In this document: positions 18,116 through 28,642 of the stretch, one piece after another
Layout of the letters: each line of letters begins with the position of its first letter
Position numbering within the stretch: the first letter of the stretch is position 1
Assembly (NCBI GenBank): GCA_944388145.1
Contig: CALXHQ010000024.1
Coordinates: 117,067-181,066, forward strand
Reading direction: 5' to 3'
Source of the DNA: an uncultured Gemmiger sp.
GTDB lineage: Bacteria; Bacillota; Clostridia; Oscillospirales; Ruminococcaceae
Length of the DNA: 64,000 nucleotides
The notes under the pieces: model-generated
Database searches by the model: none
Told to the model about the DNA's origin: nothing
Seen by the model: the letters and a program-made list of their open reading frames with translations, nothing else
Program-made: the position numbers and the translations under genes

Positions 18116-18182
18116 CCGAAAAGCCGGCTGGCTGTCTGTACATACCGGCAATGCCGGATCTATCAGAAAGGACGGAAAGAAA

Positions 18183-20734
<2,552 letters not shown>

Positions 20735-20774
20735 GCGGAAAACCGGCATTTTGCGTGTTTTGGCCGCCAAAGGC

Positions 20775-20803
20775 TTGCACTATCTTTTGTTTTTTTGTAT
20801 AAT
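20775..20803 (+). promoter_or_regulatory. yajC promoter
   Basis: TTGCAC (20775-20780), 17-base T-rich spacer, TATAAT (20798-20803), 66 bases before the yajC start. Confidence 0.75.
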
Positions 20804-20868
20804 AAAACAAATCGTTTGTAGAGCGGGGGCGGTGTTACGGCTGCCGCCGCAGAAGGAGAGCAAGATTT

Positions 20869-21216
20869 ATGGTTCAGTTTATGGAAAGTTCCTCGGCAGG
20901 CGGCATGATGGGCATGATCCTGTCGCTGGTCATTTTGGTTGTGTTCATGTACCTGATTATCTATCTGCCGCAGAAGCGTCAGGATAAAAAGGATAACGCC
21001 ATGCGCAACTCGATCGAGATTGGCGACGAAGTTACAACCATCGGCGGCATCATTGGCCGTGTGTCTGCCATCAAGGAGGACACTTTTGTTCTGGAAACTG
21101 GCAGCGATCGTGTGAAGATCCGGTTTCGTCGTTCCGCCATCGCTTCGGTGGAAAAACTGGATATGGGTGGTACCGCCAAGGACACCAAGGAGAAGGAAAC
21201 TTCTCTGAAAAAGTAA
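20869..21216 (+). CDS. yajC: preprotein translocase subunit YajC
   Basis: 115 aa. One N-terminal membrane helix (residues about 12-32: MGMILSLVILVVFMYLIIYL) followed by PQKRQDKK and a cytosolic domain with GDEVTTIGGIIGRV, the signature of YajC, an accessory of the SecDF-Yid complex. AAGGAG lies upstream. The charged tail (DTKEKETSLKK) is unremarkable. Confidence 0.95.
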   Translation: MVQFMESSSAGGMMGMILSLVILVVFMYLIIYLPQKRQDKKDNAMRNSIEIGDEVTTIGGIIGRVSAIKEDTFVLETGSDRVKIRFRRSAIASVEKLDMGGTAKDTKEKETSLKK

Positions 21217-21227
21217 AATCATAACCA

Positions 21228-21272
21228 AGCGCCCCTTTGCATAGGTTGTACCATGCAAGGGGGCGCTATTTT
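21228..21272 (+). terminator. terminator-like hairpin after yajC that covers the next ribosome site
   Basis: Long stem: AGCGCCCC plus TTGCAT on the left (21228-21243) with ATGCAA plus GGGGGCGCT on the right (21253-21267), then ATTTTT. The AAGGGGG that would serve as ribosome site for the ATG at 21274 lies inside the right arm. Confidence 0.85.
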
Positions 21273-21273
21273 T

Positions 21274-21702
21274 ATGATCCAAAGCAAACGAAAACCTGTT
21301 CGCCGTACCGCTATCCACAAACCACAGCGGCAATATCTAGCCGCAATTTTGCGGGCTTTTCTGTTTGGGATTGGCGCAGACCTGCTCCTGTTCGCAGGCT
21401 GTGCAGCGGTATTCTCCACATTGCCCATTCCAAACCGGCTTGTGCAGCCGACTGCCTGTGTAATCTTGGGAATTGGCACAGCGGTCTCCGGGGCGGCGCT
21501 TGCAGCGGGAATCGGCAGACAACGGTTGCTCTGTGGCCTGGCATGCGGTGCGTTTTACACAATCTGCATTGCAACTGCCAGCGCCCTGACTGGAGGTGTT
21601 GTTCTGAATGAAGCGGCCATTGCTCTGATCTGTGTGCTGGTTTTCTCCGGCATGTTTGGCAGTGTGCTGACAGTGCTGCGCCCGGCGCGGTCATTGCGCT
21701 GA
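21274..21702 (+). CDS. TIGR04086-like membrane protein
   Basis: 142 aa with four hydrophobic segments (about residues 25-47, 57-80, 85-105, 112-132). Size, topology and position after yajC match the TIGR04086 family of Clostridia. Function unknown. The ATG at 21274 begins directly at the end of the yajC hairpin, so its translation is probably limited when the hairpin forms. It overlaps the next gene by one base (TGATG). Confidence 0.72.
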   Translation: MIQSKRKPVRRTAIHKPQRQYLAAILRAFLFGIGADLLLFAGCAAVFSTLPIPNRLVQPTACVILGIGTAVSGAALAAGIGRQRLLCGLACGAFYTICIATASALTGGVVLNEAAIALICVLVFSGMFGSVLTVLRPARSLR

Positions 21703-22379
21703 TGCGGGCGGCAAAAGCGCCAGCTGCCTGGCAATGGCCTGTCCGCAGAGGAGTGCACGGGGCGCAACCGCAGCATAATATGCAGCCCGGTGCCGGCAGG
21801 ATTTCCTGGACTGCCGCCCGGGCCACTCTTGTGTTTGCAGTACTGTTTTTTGCGGGGTACCTCTGCGGGCTAATCCTCAGTCGAACCTGGCAGCCGGCAG
21901 TGGGGGAGATCCTGGCTGCCTATTATACGGAGAAACTACACTTTACCAATCTCGCCACCGTTTTTGCAGCCTTTTATTCCGCTTTTTTCTTACAACTGAT
22001 GGCTGTACTGATCTTTGGAAGCAGCCCGGCGGGGCTGGTACTGATGACCGCACTATTCCTTTTGCGGGGAAGCGTTTTGGGAATCTGTGCGGCGGCATTG
22101 TATCGCACGGCAGGTATGCGTGGCCTTGTCATTTACTGGCTGCTGACCTTCCTGCCGGATGCGACATCGCTGTTGCTTTTGCTGTGGGTATCCGGTTCGG
22201 CATGTATGCTTTCCCATGCGCTGCTGCAGCTGCTGCTGGGCGGCGGCACAGTTCGTGGCGCTTTGAAAGTCAAGGCCCAGAGCCTTTTATACCGTTTCGG
22301 GATTGCGCTGATCGCCGGTGCCGTGTGTGGTGTACTTGGGGCCGCTTCAGCGATCCTGTTTGCTGCCGTCCTGCTCTGA
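21702..22379 (+). CDS. SpoIIM-like multi-pass membrane protein
   Basis: 225 aa with about five membrane segments (starting near residues 40, 88, 110, 140 and 200). Topology and location beside xerD, as in Bacillus where spoIIM is close to the xerD homologue ripX, suggest the SpoIIM/DUF95 family, part of the engulfment peptidoglycan machinery. Sequence similarity is not obvious by eye, so the family is tentative. The first 35 residues are polar. It starts at the ATG overlapping the previous stop and ends overlapping the 3' end of xerD by 33 bases, tail to tail. Confidence 0.6.
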   Translation: MRAAKAPAAWQWPVRRGVHGAQPQHNMQPGAGRISWTAARATLVFAVLFFAGYLCGLILSRTWQPAVGEILAAYYTEKLHFTNLATVFAAFYSAFFLQLMAVLIFGSSPAGLVLMTALFLLRGSVLGICAAALYRTAGMRGLVIYWLLTFLPDATSLLLLLWVSGSACMLSHALLQLLLGGGTVRGALKVKAQSLLYRFGIALIAGAVCGVLGAASAILFAAVLL

Positions 22380-23441
22380 ATTGTCACCTTCCAACATCGT
22401 TTCCTCACGATGGCCGCTATCCTGATCCCCGGGTTCCGGGATATAGTCAACCGTAGAAAGGGGAGATGCCTCCACAGCCTGCCGCAATTCCGCCTGGTTG
22501 ATGTGGGTGTAAATCTGGGTGGTCGACACATTGGCATGCCCTAGAATTTCCTTCAGGGTGAGCATATCGGCCTGGCCGTATTGATACATCAAGGTTGCGG
22601 CAGTATGGCGCAACTTGTGTGGCGAAAAGCCCATATCACTTAACCCTGCGCTCTGCAGACAACGCGCTACGATCTGCTCCACTCGACGGGCGGTCAAACG
22701 TTTGCCGGTGCGTTTAGAAATAAACAGAGCCTGTTTGTCCACTAGATTGGGCAGTGCCGCGCGCTCTTTTTGATAGTGATCCAATGCATCGCGGCAGGCA
22801 GAATTCAGGTAAACCAGGCGTTCCTTGTTGCCCTTGCCAACGATACGAATTGTGTCATCCCGAATCGCGTTCAGATTGATGGACACTAGCTCCGCCAGCC
22901 GCATGCCGCAGTTCAAAAATAGCGTTAAAATGCAATAGTCCCGGCTGTAAAAGTCACTTTGTATATTATTTAACAAAGATAGACTTTCCTCCAGTGTCAG
23001 GTATTTGGGCAAAGATTTCTTTGGCGCTCCAAGGCTGATGCCGGTGGTGGGGTCCTCCGGCAGTCTGCCAGTCTGTACGTGCAGGTAGCCGAAGAAACCT
23101 CGCAGGGCGGACAGCTTCCGGGCACGTGCTTTGGCTCCGTTGGAATTTTCCTGGGCGTATTCCAAATAATTAAAAATGTCGCGTTTGCGCACCTGGGCAA
23201 TCTGTGCGGTGGTGATCCGCGTTAAATCAATCGCCTCCGGTTTGGCGTCATTGGGTACCAGTTGCCATTCCACCGCCATGAAACGGAAAAAGCCACGCAG
23301 ATCAATGTAATACCCATTGATGGTTCGGGGCGAGCGCTGCTTGACGAAGTCGAGATAATGAAGATACTCAACCACATCATCTGGAACGTCGAGGTATGGT
23401 GCGTGCCGTTCAGGATGAACCACATCAATATAAGTGCTCAT
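22347..23441 (-). CDS. xerD: tyrosine recombinase XerC/XerD family
   Basis: 364 aa. N-terminal SAM-like core-binding domain (residues about 25-130) and catalytic domain (about 150-330). The active-site set is visible: Arg in CGMRLAEL, Lys near GKGNKERLV, HKLRHT (His and Arg), GHANVSTTQ (His) and the nucleophile Tyr in IYTH. Such proteins resolve chromosome dimers at dif. The C-terminal tail of about 40 residues after ELRQAVEASPL is longer than usual and acidic. The start ATG at 23441 has AAGGAG 10 bases upstream. No phage genes are nearby, so a housekeeping Xer role is more likely than a phage integrase. Confidence 0.9.
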   Translation of the reverse strand: MSTYIDVVHPERHAPYLDVPDDVVEYLHYLDFVKQRSPRTINGYYIDLRGFFRFMAVEWQLVPNDAKPEAIDLTRITTAQIAQVRKRDIFNYLEYAQENSNGAKARARKLSALRGFFGYLHVQTGRLPEDPTTGISLGAPKKSLPKYLTLEESLSLLNNIQSDFYSRDYCILTLFLNCGMRLAELVSINLNAIRDDTIRIVGKGNKERLVYLNSACRDALDHYQKERAALPNLVDKQALFISKRTGKRLTARRVEQIVARCLQSAGLSDMGFSPHKLRHTAATLMYQYGQADMLTLKEILGHANVSTTQIYTHINQAELRQAVEASPLSTVDYIPEPGDQDSGHREETMLEGDNSEQDGSKQDR

Positions 23442-23565
23442 GCTGGATCGTGCTCCTTGTGAGGGACTGAAAAAAGGTGGATTTTGCCGGTTCTTCATTC
23501 AAACAGCAGGCCGAAGCTCTTACGGGAATGACAACTGCGGATATGGAGTATCCGTCCCCCCTGTA

Positions 23566-23591
23566 TTTCGCTAAATTTGCATTTAGCGAAA
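23566..23591. repeat. perfect 11-bp inverted repeat upstream of xerD
   Basis: TTTCGCTAAAT (23566-23576), spacer TTGC, ATTTAGCGAAA (23581-23591). AT-rich, symmetrical, no T-run; 125 bases before the xerD start. It could be an operator or a protein-binding site. Confidence 0.7.
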
Positions 23592-23660
23592 TTGCGTTTC
23601 CAGTGAATCCTGCCACAAAACGTGCTGCAATTGTATCTCCCCCGGGCTTGCCGCAGGTTC

Positions 23661-23711
23661 AAATATAAAAATGCCGGTTTGGGGCCTGCATAGCTTGCTT
23701 GGCGCCAAACC
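23661..23711 (-). terminator. terminator downstream of the sseB-like gene
   Basis: Arms GGTTTGG (23676-23682) and CCAAACC (23705-23711) with an extra 3 bp inside, followed on the minus strand by ATTTTTATATTT. It lies 130 bases past the stop of the sseB-like gene. Confidence 0.65.
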
Positions 23712-23841
23712 GACGGACATAATTCATATACGCAACAGACGGAGCCTTATATAGGGCCAAACCGCAGCGCTCCCGTACATGTCCGACTACTCTTTGCTGC
23801 TGTATCCAAGCGGACCAGACAAGCGAACAACCGGTGAAGGC

Positions 23842-24702
23842 TTAATCGTTATCTTCGTCTTCCAGATAGATGCGGCCACGCACACGCGAATAGAATGGTT
23901 CACTGCCGCGGATTCCCTGCTGGCCCATCGGGGTTGCGGCGATTGTCAGCCGCAGATCCATTTTGACTTCCTTCAAATAAGGCTCTGCGGCGGCAATCAC
24001 TGCGCGGAACAGCTCTGCATCTTTGGGCGAATCCAAAACCATCAGGTAGCTCTTGTCGGTATCGTTTACGATCATCATCTGGATGTAAGCCTCGTTAACT
24101 TGAGCATTCTTTTCCAGCACATCGCAGACAGGCCCCAACAATGCGTCCGGATAATTGGAAAGTTCCACAATTACAACTTTATCACCCGGTTTGATGCGTT
24201 TTTCTTCCATTTTTTGACGGGCCTGGGCTACAGCATCCCGCTGACGTTTAATGAACTCAATGTTCTTACGCTCAAAACGAACATTTCCGCTGAATGGATT
24301 GATGACAAAGCCGGAAACCTTCTCGTTCCCTTCCACCAATCTGGCGTAATCGTCGAAGCGAAGCATCATGGTTTGCTGGCCAGGCGTTTTGCGCCACTTG
24401 TGCAACTCATCCCAATCGGTAAAGGCCATGAAGTAGCGTGTCTGATCGTTAGAAGTCAACAGTGGAAAAGTAACCTTGGTATTTTTGGGAAGAGCCACCT
24501 TGCCGTCCTTATTGGGCTTGGGGGGGGCGCCGTCAAATCCGACCTGTACCGGGATCAGAAAGGTGGAACGCAACATCTCGTTAACAACGGCCGTACGGTT
24601 TTGGGGGCTGTTGTCTGCCCGGGCATCCTCAATAGCCTTTTTCATGGCGGGGTTGGTCAGAGGTTTTTTCGGATCGATCTGTGGAATTTTGGGATCACTC
24701 AT
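23842..24702 (-). CDS. SseB-family protein
   Basis: 286 aa cytosolic protein with the SseB N-terminal fold at about residues 35-135 (LIPVQVGFDG, FPLLTSNDQTRYFMAFTDWDEL, FVINPFSGNVRFERK) and an SseB C-terminal domain at about 165-270 (PGDKVVIVELSNYPDALL, SYLMVLDSPKDAELFRAV). The family was named from enhanced serine sensitivity in E. coli and its molecular role is unclear; in enterics it binds rhodanese. It starts at the ATG at 24702 behind AAAGGAG and follows radA at 56 bases across a 20-bp tandem duplication. Confidence 0.82.
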   Translation of the reverse strand: MSDPKIPQIDPKKPLTNPAMKKAIEDARADNSPQNRTAVVNEMLRSTFLIPVQVGFDGAPPKPNKDGKVALPKNTKVTFPLLTSNDQTRYFMAFTDWDELHKWRKTPGQQTMMLRFDDYARLVEGNEKVSGFVINPFSGNVRFERKNIEFIKRQRDAVAQARQKMEEKRIKPGDKVVIVELSNYPDALLGPVCDVLEKNAQVNEAYIQMMIVNDTDKSYLMVLDSPKDAELFRAVIAAAEPYLKEVKMDLRLTIAATPMGQQGIRGSEPFYSRVRGRIYLEDEDND

Positions 24703-24717
24703 GGATTGCAGCTCCTT

Positions 24718-24757
24718 TAACTTCAATTCTTCACTTTTAACTTCAATTCTTCACTTT
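24718..24757. repeat. perfect tandem duplication, 2 x 20 bp
   Basis: The 20-base unit TAACTTCAATTCTTCACTTT occurs at 24718-24737 and again at 24738-24757, filling the gap between radA and the sseB-like gene just before its ribosome site. Confidence 0.9.
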
Positions 24758-24758
24758 G

Positions 24759-26162
24759 TCAATCTTTCAGTTTGATACAATTGACTGCGTCCCTCAGATA
24801 GGATACACCAATCAGGCGCAAGCCCTCAAACTGCGAAGGATCGATGGCTTTCAGGTTATGTTTTGGAACGATAGCCGTGTCAAAACCGATGCGTTTGGCT
24901 TCGCGCAGGCGGGTTTCCAGATGGGTCACACTGCGGATCTCTCCACCCAAACCCACTTCGCCGATGGCGACGGTCTTTTCCCCCACCGGCAGATCCAGCA
25001 GGCTGGATGCCATTGCCAGGCAGACGGGCAGGTCGCAGGCAGTCTCATCCAATCGAAGACCTCCGATGATATTGACATAAACATCCTGATTGCCAAAAAA
25101 ATAACCTGCTCTTTTTTCCAGCACAGCCAGCAGCAGATACATACGGTTGTAATCGAACCCGCTGGCGGTACGACGGGGCGTGGGAAAACTGGATTTTGTA
25201 ACCAGCGCCTGCACCTCGCTGAGAATGGGGCGGGTGCCCTCCATGGTACAGGCCACACAGGTGCCGCTGATGCCCACAGGCCGTCCTTCCAACATAACCT
25301 GGGAAGGATTCTCGATCTGGGCAAGGCCGCGGCCCGTCATATCGAACATACCAATCTCATTGGTGGAACCATACCGGTTTTTCACCGCCCGCAGTACCCG
25401 GTAAGGCAGCGTTTTATCCCCTTCAAAGTAGAGTACTGTGTCCACAATATGTTCCATCACCTTCGGACCGGCGATGGCGCCATCTTTATTGACATGGCCC
25501 ACAATGAACATTGGAATGTCATTGCTTTTTGCCACATTGAGAAAACGTGCCGTACTCTCCTTGACCTGGGAGACAGTGCCGGCTGACGAGCTGATGTCGG
25601 TGCAACGCATGGTCTGTACCGAGTCGATGACCACAAGATCAGGTTTCAGCTGCTCGATCAGGCCGCAAATTTCATCCACATCGCTCTCAGCCACAAGGGA
25701 AATGTTATCCTCCGGTACGCCCAGGCGGACGGCGCGGAGCTTGATCTGCCGGACCGACTCCTCACCGGTCACATAAAGTACGCTGCGGTTTTTGGAAACC
25801 TCACCGCAGAGTTGCAGCAAAATGGTGGATTTACCGATGCCCGGTTCGCCGCCGATCAGTGTCATGCTGCCCAGTACAATACCGCCGCCCAACACCCGGT
25901 CCAGCTCGCCGATGCCGGTGACAATACGGCTTTTTTCCTCAGTTGTGCTGACGTTTTTCAGCTTGAGAGCTTTCAGGCTAGTCTGCCCGGTCATACGCGT
26001 GCCCGCAGCTGCTGTACGGCTGGAGGATTTGACGGGTTCCGCCACCACATCCTCCGTCATGGTATTCCAAGCACCGCAGGACGGACAGCGTCCCAGCCAG
26101 CGGGGGCTGGTCTCACCGCAATTGGTACAGACGTAAATGGTTTTCAGCTTGTCCTTTGCCAT
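24759..26162 (-). CDS. radA: DNA repair protein RadA
   Basis: 467 aa. Zinc finger C12-x2-C15-x10-C26-x2-C29, RecA-like ATPase with Walker A GGEPGIGKST (near residue 100), the RadA-specific KNRYG motif (near 255), and a C-terminal Lon-protease-like domain (DVYVNIIGGLRLDE onward). RadA drives branch migration of recombination intermediates. The start is the ATG at 26162 (an upstream extension to 26249 crosses the promoter). First gene of radA-sseB. Confidence 0.96.
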   Translation of the reverse strand: MAKDKLKTIYVCTNCGETSPRWLGRCPSCGAWNTMTEDVVAEPVKSSSRTAAAGTRMTGQTSLKALKLKNVSTTEEKSRIVTGIGELDRVLGGGIVLGSMTLIGGEPGIGKSTILLQLCGEVSKNRSVLYVTGEESVRQIKLRAVRLGVPEDNISLVAESDVDEICGLIEQLKPDLVVIDSVQTMRCTDISSSAGTVSQVKESTARFLNVAKSNDIPMFIVGHVNKDGAIAGPKVMEHIVDTVLYFEGDKTLPYRVLRAVKNRYGSTNEIGMFDMTGRGLAQIENPSQVMLEGRPVGISGTCVACTMEGTRPILSEVQALVTKSSFPTPRRTASGFDYNRMYLLLAVLEKRAGYFFGNQDVYVNIIGGLRLDETACDLPVCLAMASSLLDLPVGEKTVAIGEVGLGGEIRSVTHLETRLREAKRIGFDTAIVPKHNLKAIDPSQFEGLRLIGVSYLRDAVNCIKLKD

Positions 26163-26223
26163 GGTTTCCTCCGGCAGAGTCTGTCTCCCCTGCCCTTTTG
26201 CAATTTTGCCTGATAACTTCTCT

Positions 26224-26253
26224 ATTATACACCACGCCGCCAGTCTCATACAA
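26224..26253 (-). promoter_or_regulatory. radA promoter embedded in a hairpin
   Basis: Minus strand: TTGTAT (26248-26253), 18-base spacer, TATAAT (26224-26229). The -35 and spacer are part of a 14-bp inverted repeat, CACGCCGCC...GGCGGCGTG (26231-26264), which also follows the GNAT stop and may act as its terminator. Confidence 0.65.
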
Positions 26254-26288
26254 GACCGGCGGCGTGAAGTTTTATCGGAGAGAGAATC

Positions 26289-26768
26289 TTACTCCTGGTT
26301 GATCATATCCCGGTATAAGCCGGGGGTATCTTCCTCAATCATTGTGGCACCCACCGCCGTCTTATAGAAATGCACGGCATCTGTGGCGGGCCAACCAATA
26401 ATGGCGTAGGCATAGCCAAGCTCTTTCAATGCAAACAGGCATTGCAAAAGCAGTGCCCGGCCAATGCCCCGGCGACGATGGCTTTGCAGTACAGCAGTCG
26501 GGCCAAAGAAATCTGGTGCTGTTACCTCATAGCAGGCAAAGCCAACCGGCCGGCCGGCCTCGGTGGCTATATAGCAGTGTACCGGCAGATGAGAAAAAGC
26601 ACAGGCCGTCTCGGCAGCAAACTCCGGAAAATTCTCCTGCACAAAGGCAACAATTTGATCCCGGTCTGGCGGCAGAGCACGCCGTACCCGAACTTTTTCC
26701 TTCTGGAGCCGAGCAAACAGCGCTGTATCCGGTTCCAACTGAAACAGTTTAACAAGCATATCGGCCAT
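26289..26768 (-). CDS. GNAT family N-acetyltransferase
   Basis: 159 aa. The acetyl-CoA loop is QSHRRRGIGRALLL (near residue 97), after the beta strand FFGPTAVL, with the closing C-terminal block HFYKTAVGA. The substrate is unknown. It starts at the ATG at 26768 behind AGGGGGG, 37 bases after tyrS, so it may be cotranscribed with tyrS under T-box control. A TCGAGA/TCTCGA mini-hairpin lies in the gap. Confidence 0.85.
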   Translation of the reverse strand: MADMLVKLFQLEPDTALFARLQKEKVRVRRALPPDRDQIVAFVQENFPEFAAETACAFSHLPVHCYIATEAGRPVGFACYEVTAPDFFGPTAVLQSHRRRGIGRALLLQCLFALKELGYAYAIIGWPATDAVHFYKTAVGATMIEEDTPGLYRDMINQE

Positions 26769-26805
26769 GGTATACCCCCCTGTATATCAAGTCGAGATGT
26801 CTCGA

Positions 26806-28026
26806 TCACAGTGTAACCTTGTGGTACACCTTTTTCCCTTTTTTGATGACAACGCCCTTCCCCAGCTGCTCCGTGGTGAGGGCAAAGGCAGGATCATTGA
26901 CTTTCTCTCCGTCCACCAGTACACCTCCCTGCTGGATCAGCTGGCGGGCTTCCCGGTTAGAGCTGCACAGTTTGGCAGCAACCATGGCGGACAAAAGGCC
27001 GACCTTGCCGTCCCGAACCAGAGCGGCATCCAGCTGGGTGGAGGGCATATTGGCCTCGTCGGCGGCACCGCTGAAAAGCCCCCGTGCAGTGGCCTGAGCC
27101 TTATTGGCCTCTTCCTCGCCGTGGACCATCTTGGTCAGTTCAAAGGCCAGGATTTCCTTGGCATGGTTCAGCTGCTCACCCTGCCAGTGGTCCATCTCAT
27201 CGATCTGTTCCAACGGCAGGAAGGTCAGCATACGAATGCACTTGAGCACATCAGCATCATCCACGTTGCGCCAATACTGGTAAAACTCGAAGGGGCTGGT
27301 CTTATTGGCGTCCAACCAGACCGCGTTGCCGGCGGTTTTGCCCATCTTTTTGCCCTGGGAGTCGGTCAGCAGCGTAATGGTCATGGCGTAGGCATCCTTG
27401 CCCAGCTTGCGGCGGATCAGCTCAGTGCCACCCAACATATTGGACCACTGGTCATCGCCGCCAAACTGCATGTTGCAGCCGTAATGTTGGAACATGTGGT
27501 AGAAATCGTAACTCTGCATGATCATGTAATTAAACTCCAGGAAGGAAAGACCTTTTTCCATCCGCTGTTTATAGCACTCAGCACGCAGCATATTATTGAC
27601 GCTGAAGCAGGCGCCCACTTCACGCAGCAGCTCCACATAGTTCAGGTTGAGCAGCCAGTCGGCATTATTCAGCATCATAGCCTTGCCCTCACCGAACTCA
27701 ATAAAGCGTTCCATCTGACGTTTGAAACACTCGGCATTATGGGCGATATCCTCCCGGGTCAGCATTTTGCGCATATCAGTACGGCCGGAAGGATCGCCAA
27801 TCATGGTGGTGCCACCACCGATCAGGGCAATGGGCTTGTTGCCGGCCATCTGCAGGCGCTTCATCAATGTCAAAGCCATGAAGTGGCCGGCGGTCAGGCT
27901 GTCGGCGGTGCAATCAAAGCCGATATAGAAGGTGGCTTTGCCGCTGTTGACCAGTTCGCGGATTTCCGCCTCGTCCGTCACTTGTGCGATCAGACCGCGG
28001 GCTTTCAATTCTTCGTAGATTTGCAT
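26806..28026 (-). CDS. tyrS: tyrosyl-tRNA synthetase
   Basis: 406 aa class I synthetase. The HIGH equivalent is in DSLTAGHFMAL, tyrosine-pocket residues are in GGDDQWSNMLGG (near residue 190), and the KMSKS loop reads KKMGKT (near 225). A C-terminal S4 RNA-binding domain follows (SNREARQLIQQGGV). This is the TyrZ-like length and layout. The start ATG at 28026 has AAGGAGG 8 bases upstream. Expression is controlled by the T-box leader directly upstream. Confidence 0.96.
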   Translation of the reverse strand: MQIYEELKARGLIAQVTDEAEIRELVNSGKATFYIGFDCTADSLTAGHFMALTLMKRLQMAGNKPIALIGGGTTMIGDPSGRTDMRKMLTREDIAHNAECFKRQMERFIEFGEGKAMMLNNADWLLNLNYVELLREVGACFSVNNMLRAECYKQRMEKGLSFLEFNYMIMQSYDFYHMFQHYGCNMQFGGDDQWSNMLGGTELIRRKLGKDAYAMTITLLTDSQGKKMGKTAGNAVWLDANKTSPFEFYQYWRNVDDADVLKCIRMLTFLPLEQIDEMDHWQGEQLNHAKEILAFELTKMVHGEEEANKAQATARGLFSGAADEANMPSTQLDAALVRDGKVGLLSAMVAAKLCSSNREARQLIQQGGVLVDGEKVNDPAFALTTEQLGKGVVIKKGKKVYHKVTL

Positions 28027-28059
28027 GGATTTTTCCTCCTTGGTTTTGCGGCAAGGGGC

Positions 28060-28359
28060 AAAATAAAACGCCCCCGCCAAATGTGAATTTGGCAGAGGGC
28101 GAAACTACGCGGTACCACCTCTGTTCGCCCGCTCCTCGCGAAAACGGGCCTTCGCGGGTACAGGCGGCAGATGTAACCAGTCCGATACCCAGACGCTGTA
28201 ACGTGCGCACACGGCACAGCCTACTGGCCTGCTGGCGCAGGCGTTGGGTGTGCTGCTCAGGGGTGTATTCGCCGCCCGCTCTGCCAGCCCCTTGCACCAA
28301 CCGGGGCCTCTCTCTCGCAGCGCACAGGCGGGTACTGGTCCCCGTCAATGCATTTACCG
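28060..28359 (-). promoter_or_regulatory. tyrosine T-box leader (specifier UAC)
   Basis: The minus strand carries the conserved T-box AGGTGGTACCGCG at 28108-28120. It is followed by a terminator whose arms are GCCCTCTGCCAAAT and ATTTGGCGGGGGC with a T-rich tail (28060-28101). In the 5' part, GAATACACC presents a UAC tyrosine specifier at 28265-28267. Uncharged tRNA-Tyr pairs with both sites and allows readthrough into tyrS, and possibly the GNAT gene. Confidence 0.9.
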
Positions 28360-28365
28360 TATCCT

Positions 28366-28394
28366 ACACTACCACAGCAAAGAAGAAATGTCAA
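28366..28394 (-). promoter_or_regulatory. promoter of the tyrS T-box transcript
   Basis: Minus strand: TTGACA (28389-28394), 17-base spacer, TAGTGT (28366-28371). The -35 overlaps the stop codon of the small membrane gene before it. Confidence 0.65.
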
Positions 28395-28621
28395 GTGTCA
28401 GCCGCCGTACATCTTATTCCCTGCCAGCCGTCAGCGGTGAGCACAACCAGCGGTAGGGCTGCGAAAGCCAATATCGCACAAATCGCCAGCTTTCGCACAG
28501 GCGCTCTTTTACATAAACTGTAAATGAATATGATGACAAACAGAGCCATACACATTCCGCCGCCAAACAGCAGAAAATTGTATACAATTTGAGGGATTTG
28601 AATCGAGGCCAGCATCCCCAT
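28391..28621 (-). CDS. small membrane protein downstream of recN
   Basis: 76 aa (or 74 from the second ATG at 28615). Two hydrophobic segments (about residues 13-36 and 44-62) joined by a short basic loop (CKRAPVRK). No recognised family. It lies 21 bases after recN on the same strand and ends exactly where the tyrS promoter starts, which fits a real last gene of the long operon. The ribosome site is weak (AAGAAG). Composition and position support coding, but no homology was recognised. Confidence 0.5.
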   Translation of the reverse strand: MGMLASIQIPQIVYNFLLFGGGMCMALFVIIFIYSLCKRAPVRKLAICAILAFAALPLVVLTADGWQGIRCTAADT

Positions 28622-28642
28622 CTTTTGCTTCTTGTCTGCTGT

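Larger units (their letters stand above)
23442..23841. other. 400-base non-coding region between xerD and sseB-like gene
   Basis: No supported gene. It contains a perfect 11-bp inverted repeat (23566-23591) and, nearer the sseB-like gene, a minus-strand terminator (23661-23711). A further GGGCCAAACCG copy of the terminator arm occurs at 23754-23764. I could not identify a convincing xerD promoter. Confidence 0.6.

Noticed and set aside
22347-23441. Tyrosine recombinase as a phage integrase
   Set aside because: No phage or att features nearby, conserved position beside a SpoIIM-like gene; Xer housekeeping role is more likely.
26767-28086. 439-codon open frame on the plus strand
   Set aside because: Antisense to tyrS; also crosses the T-box terminator.
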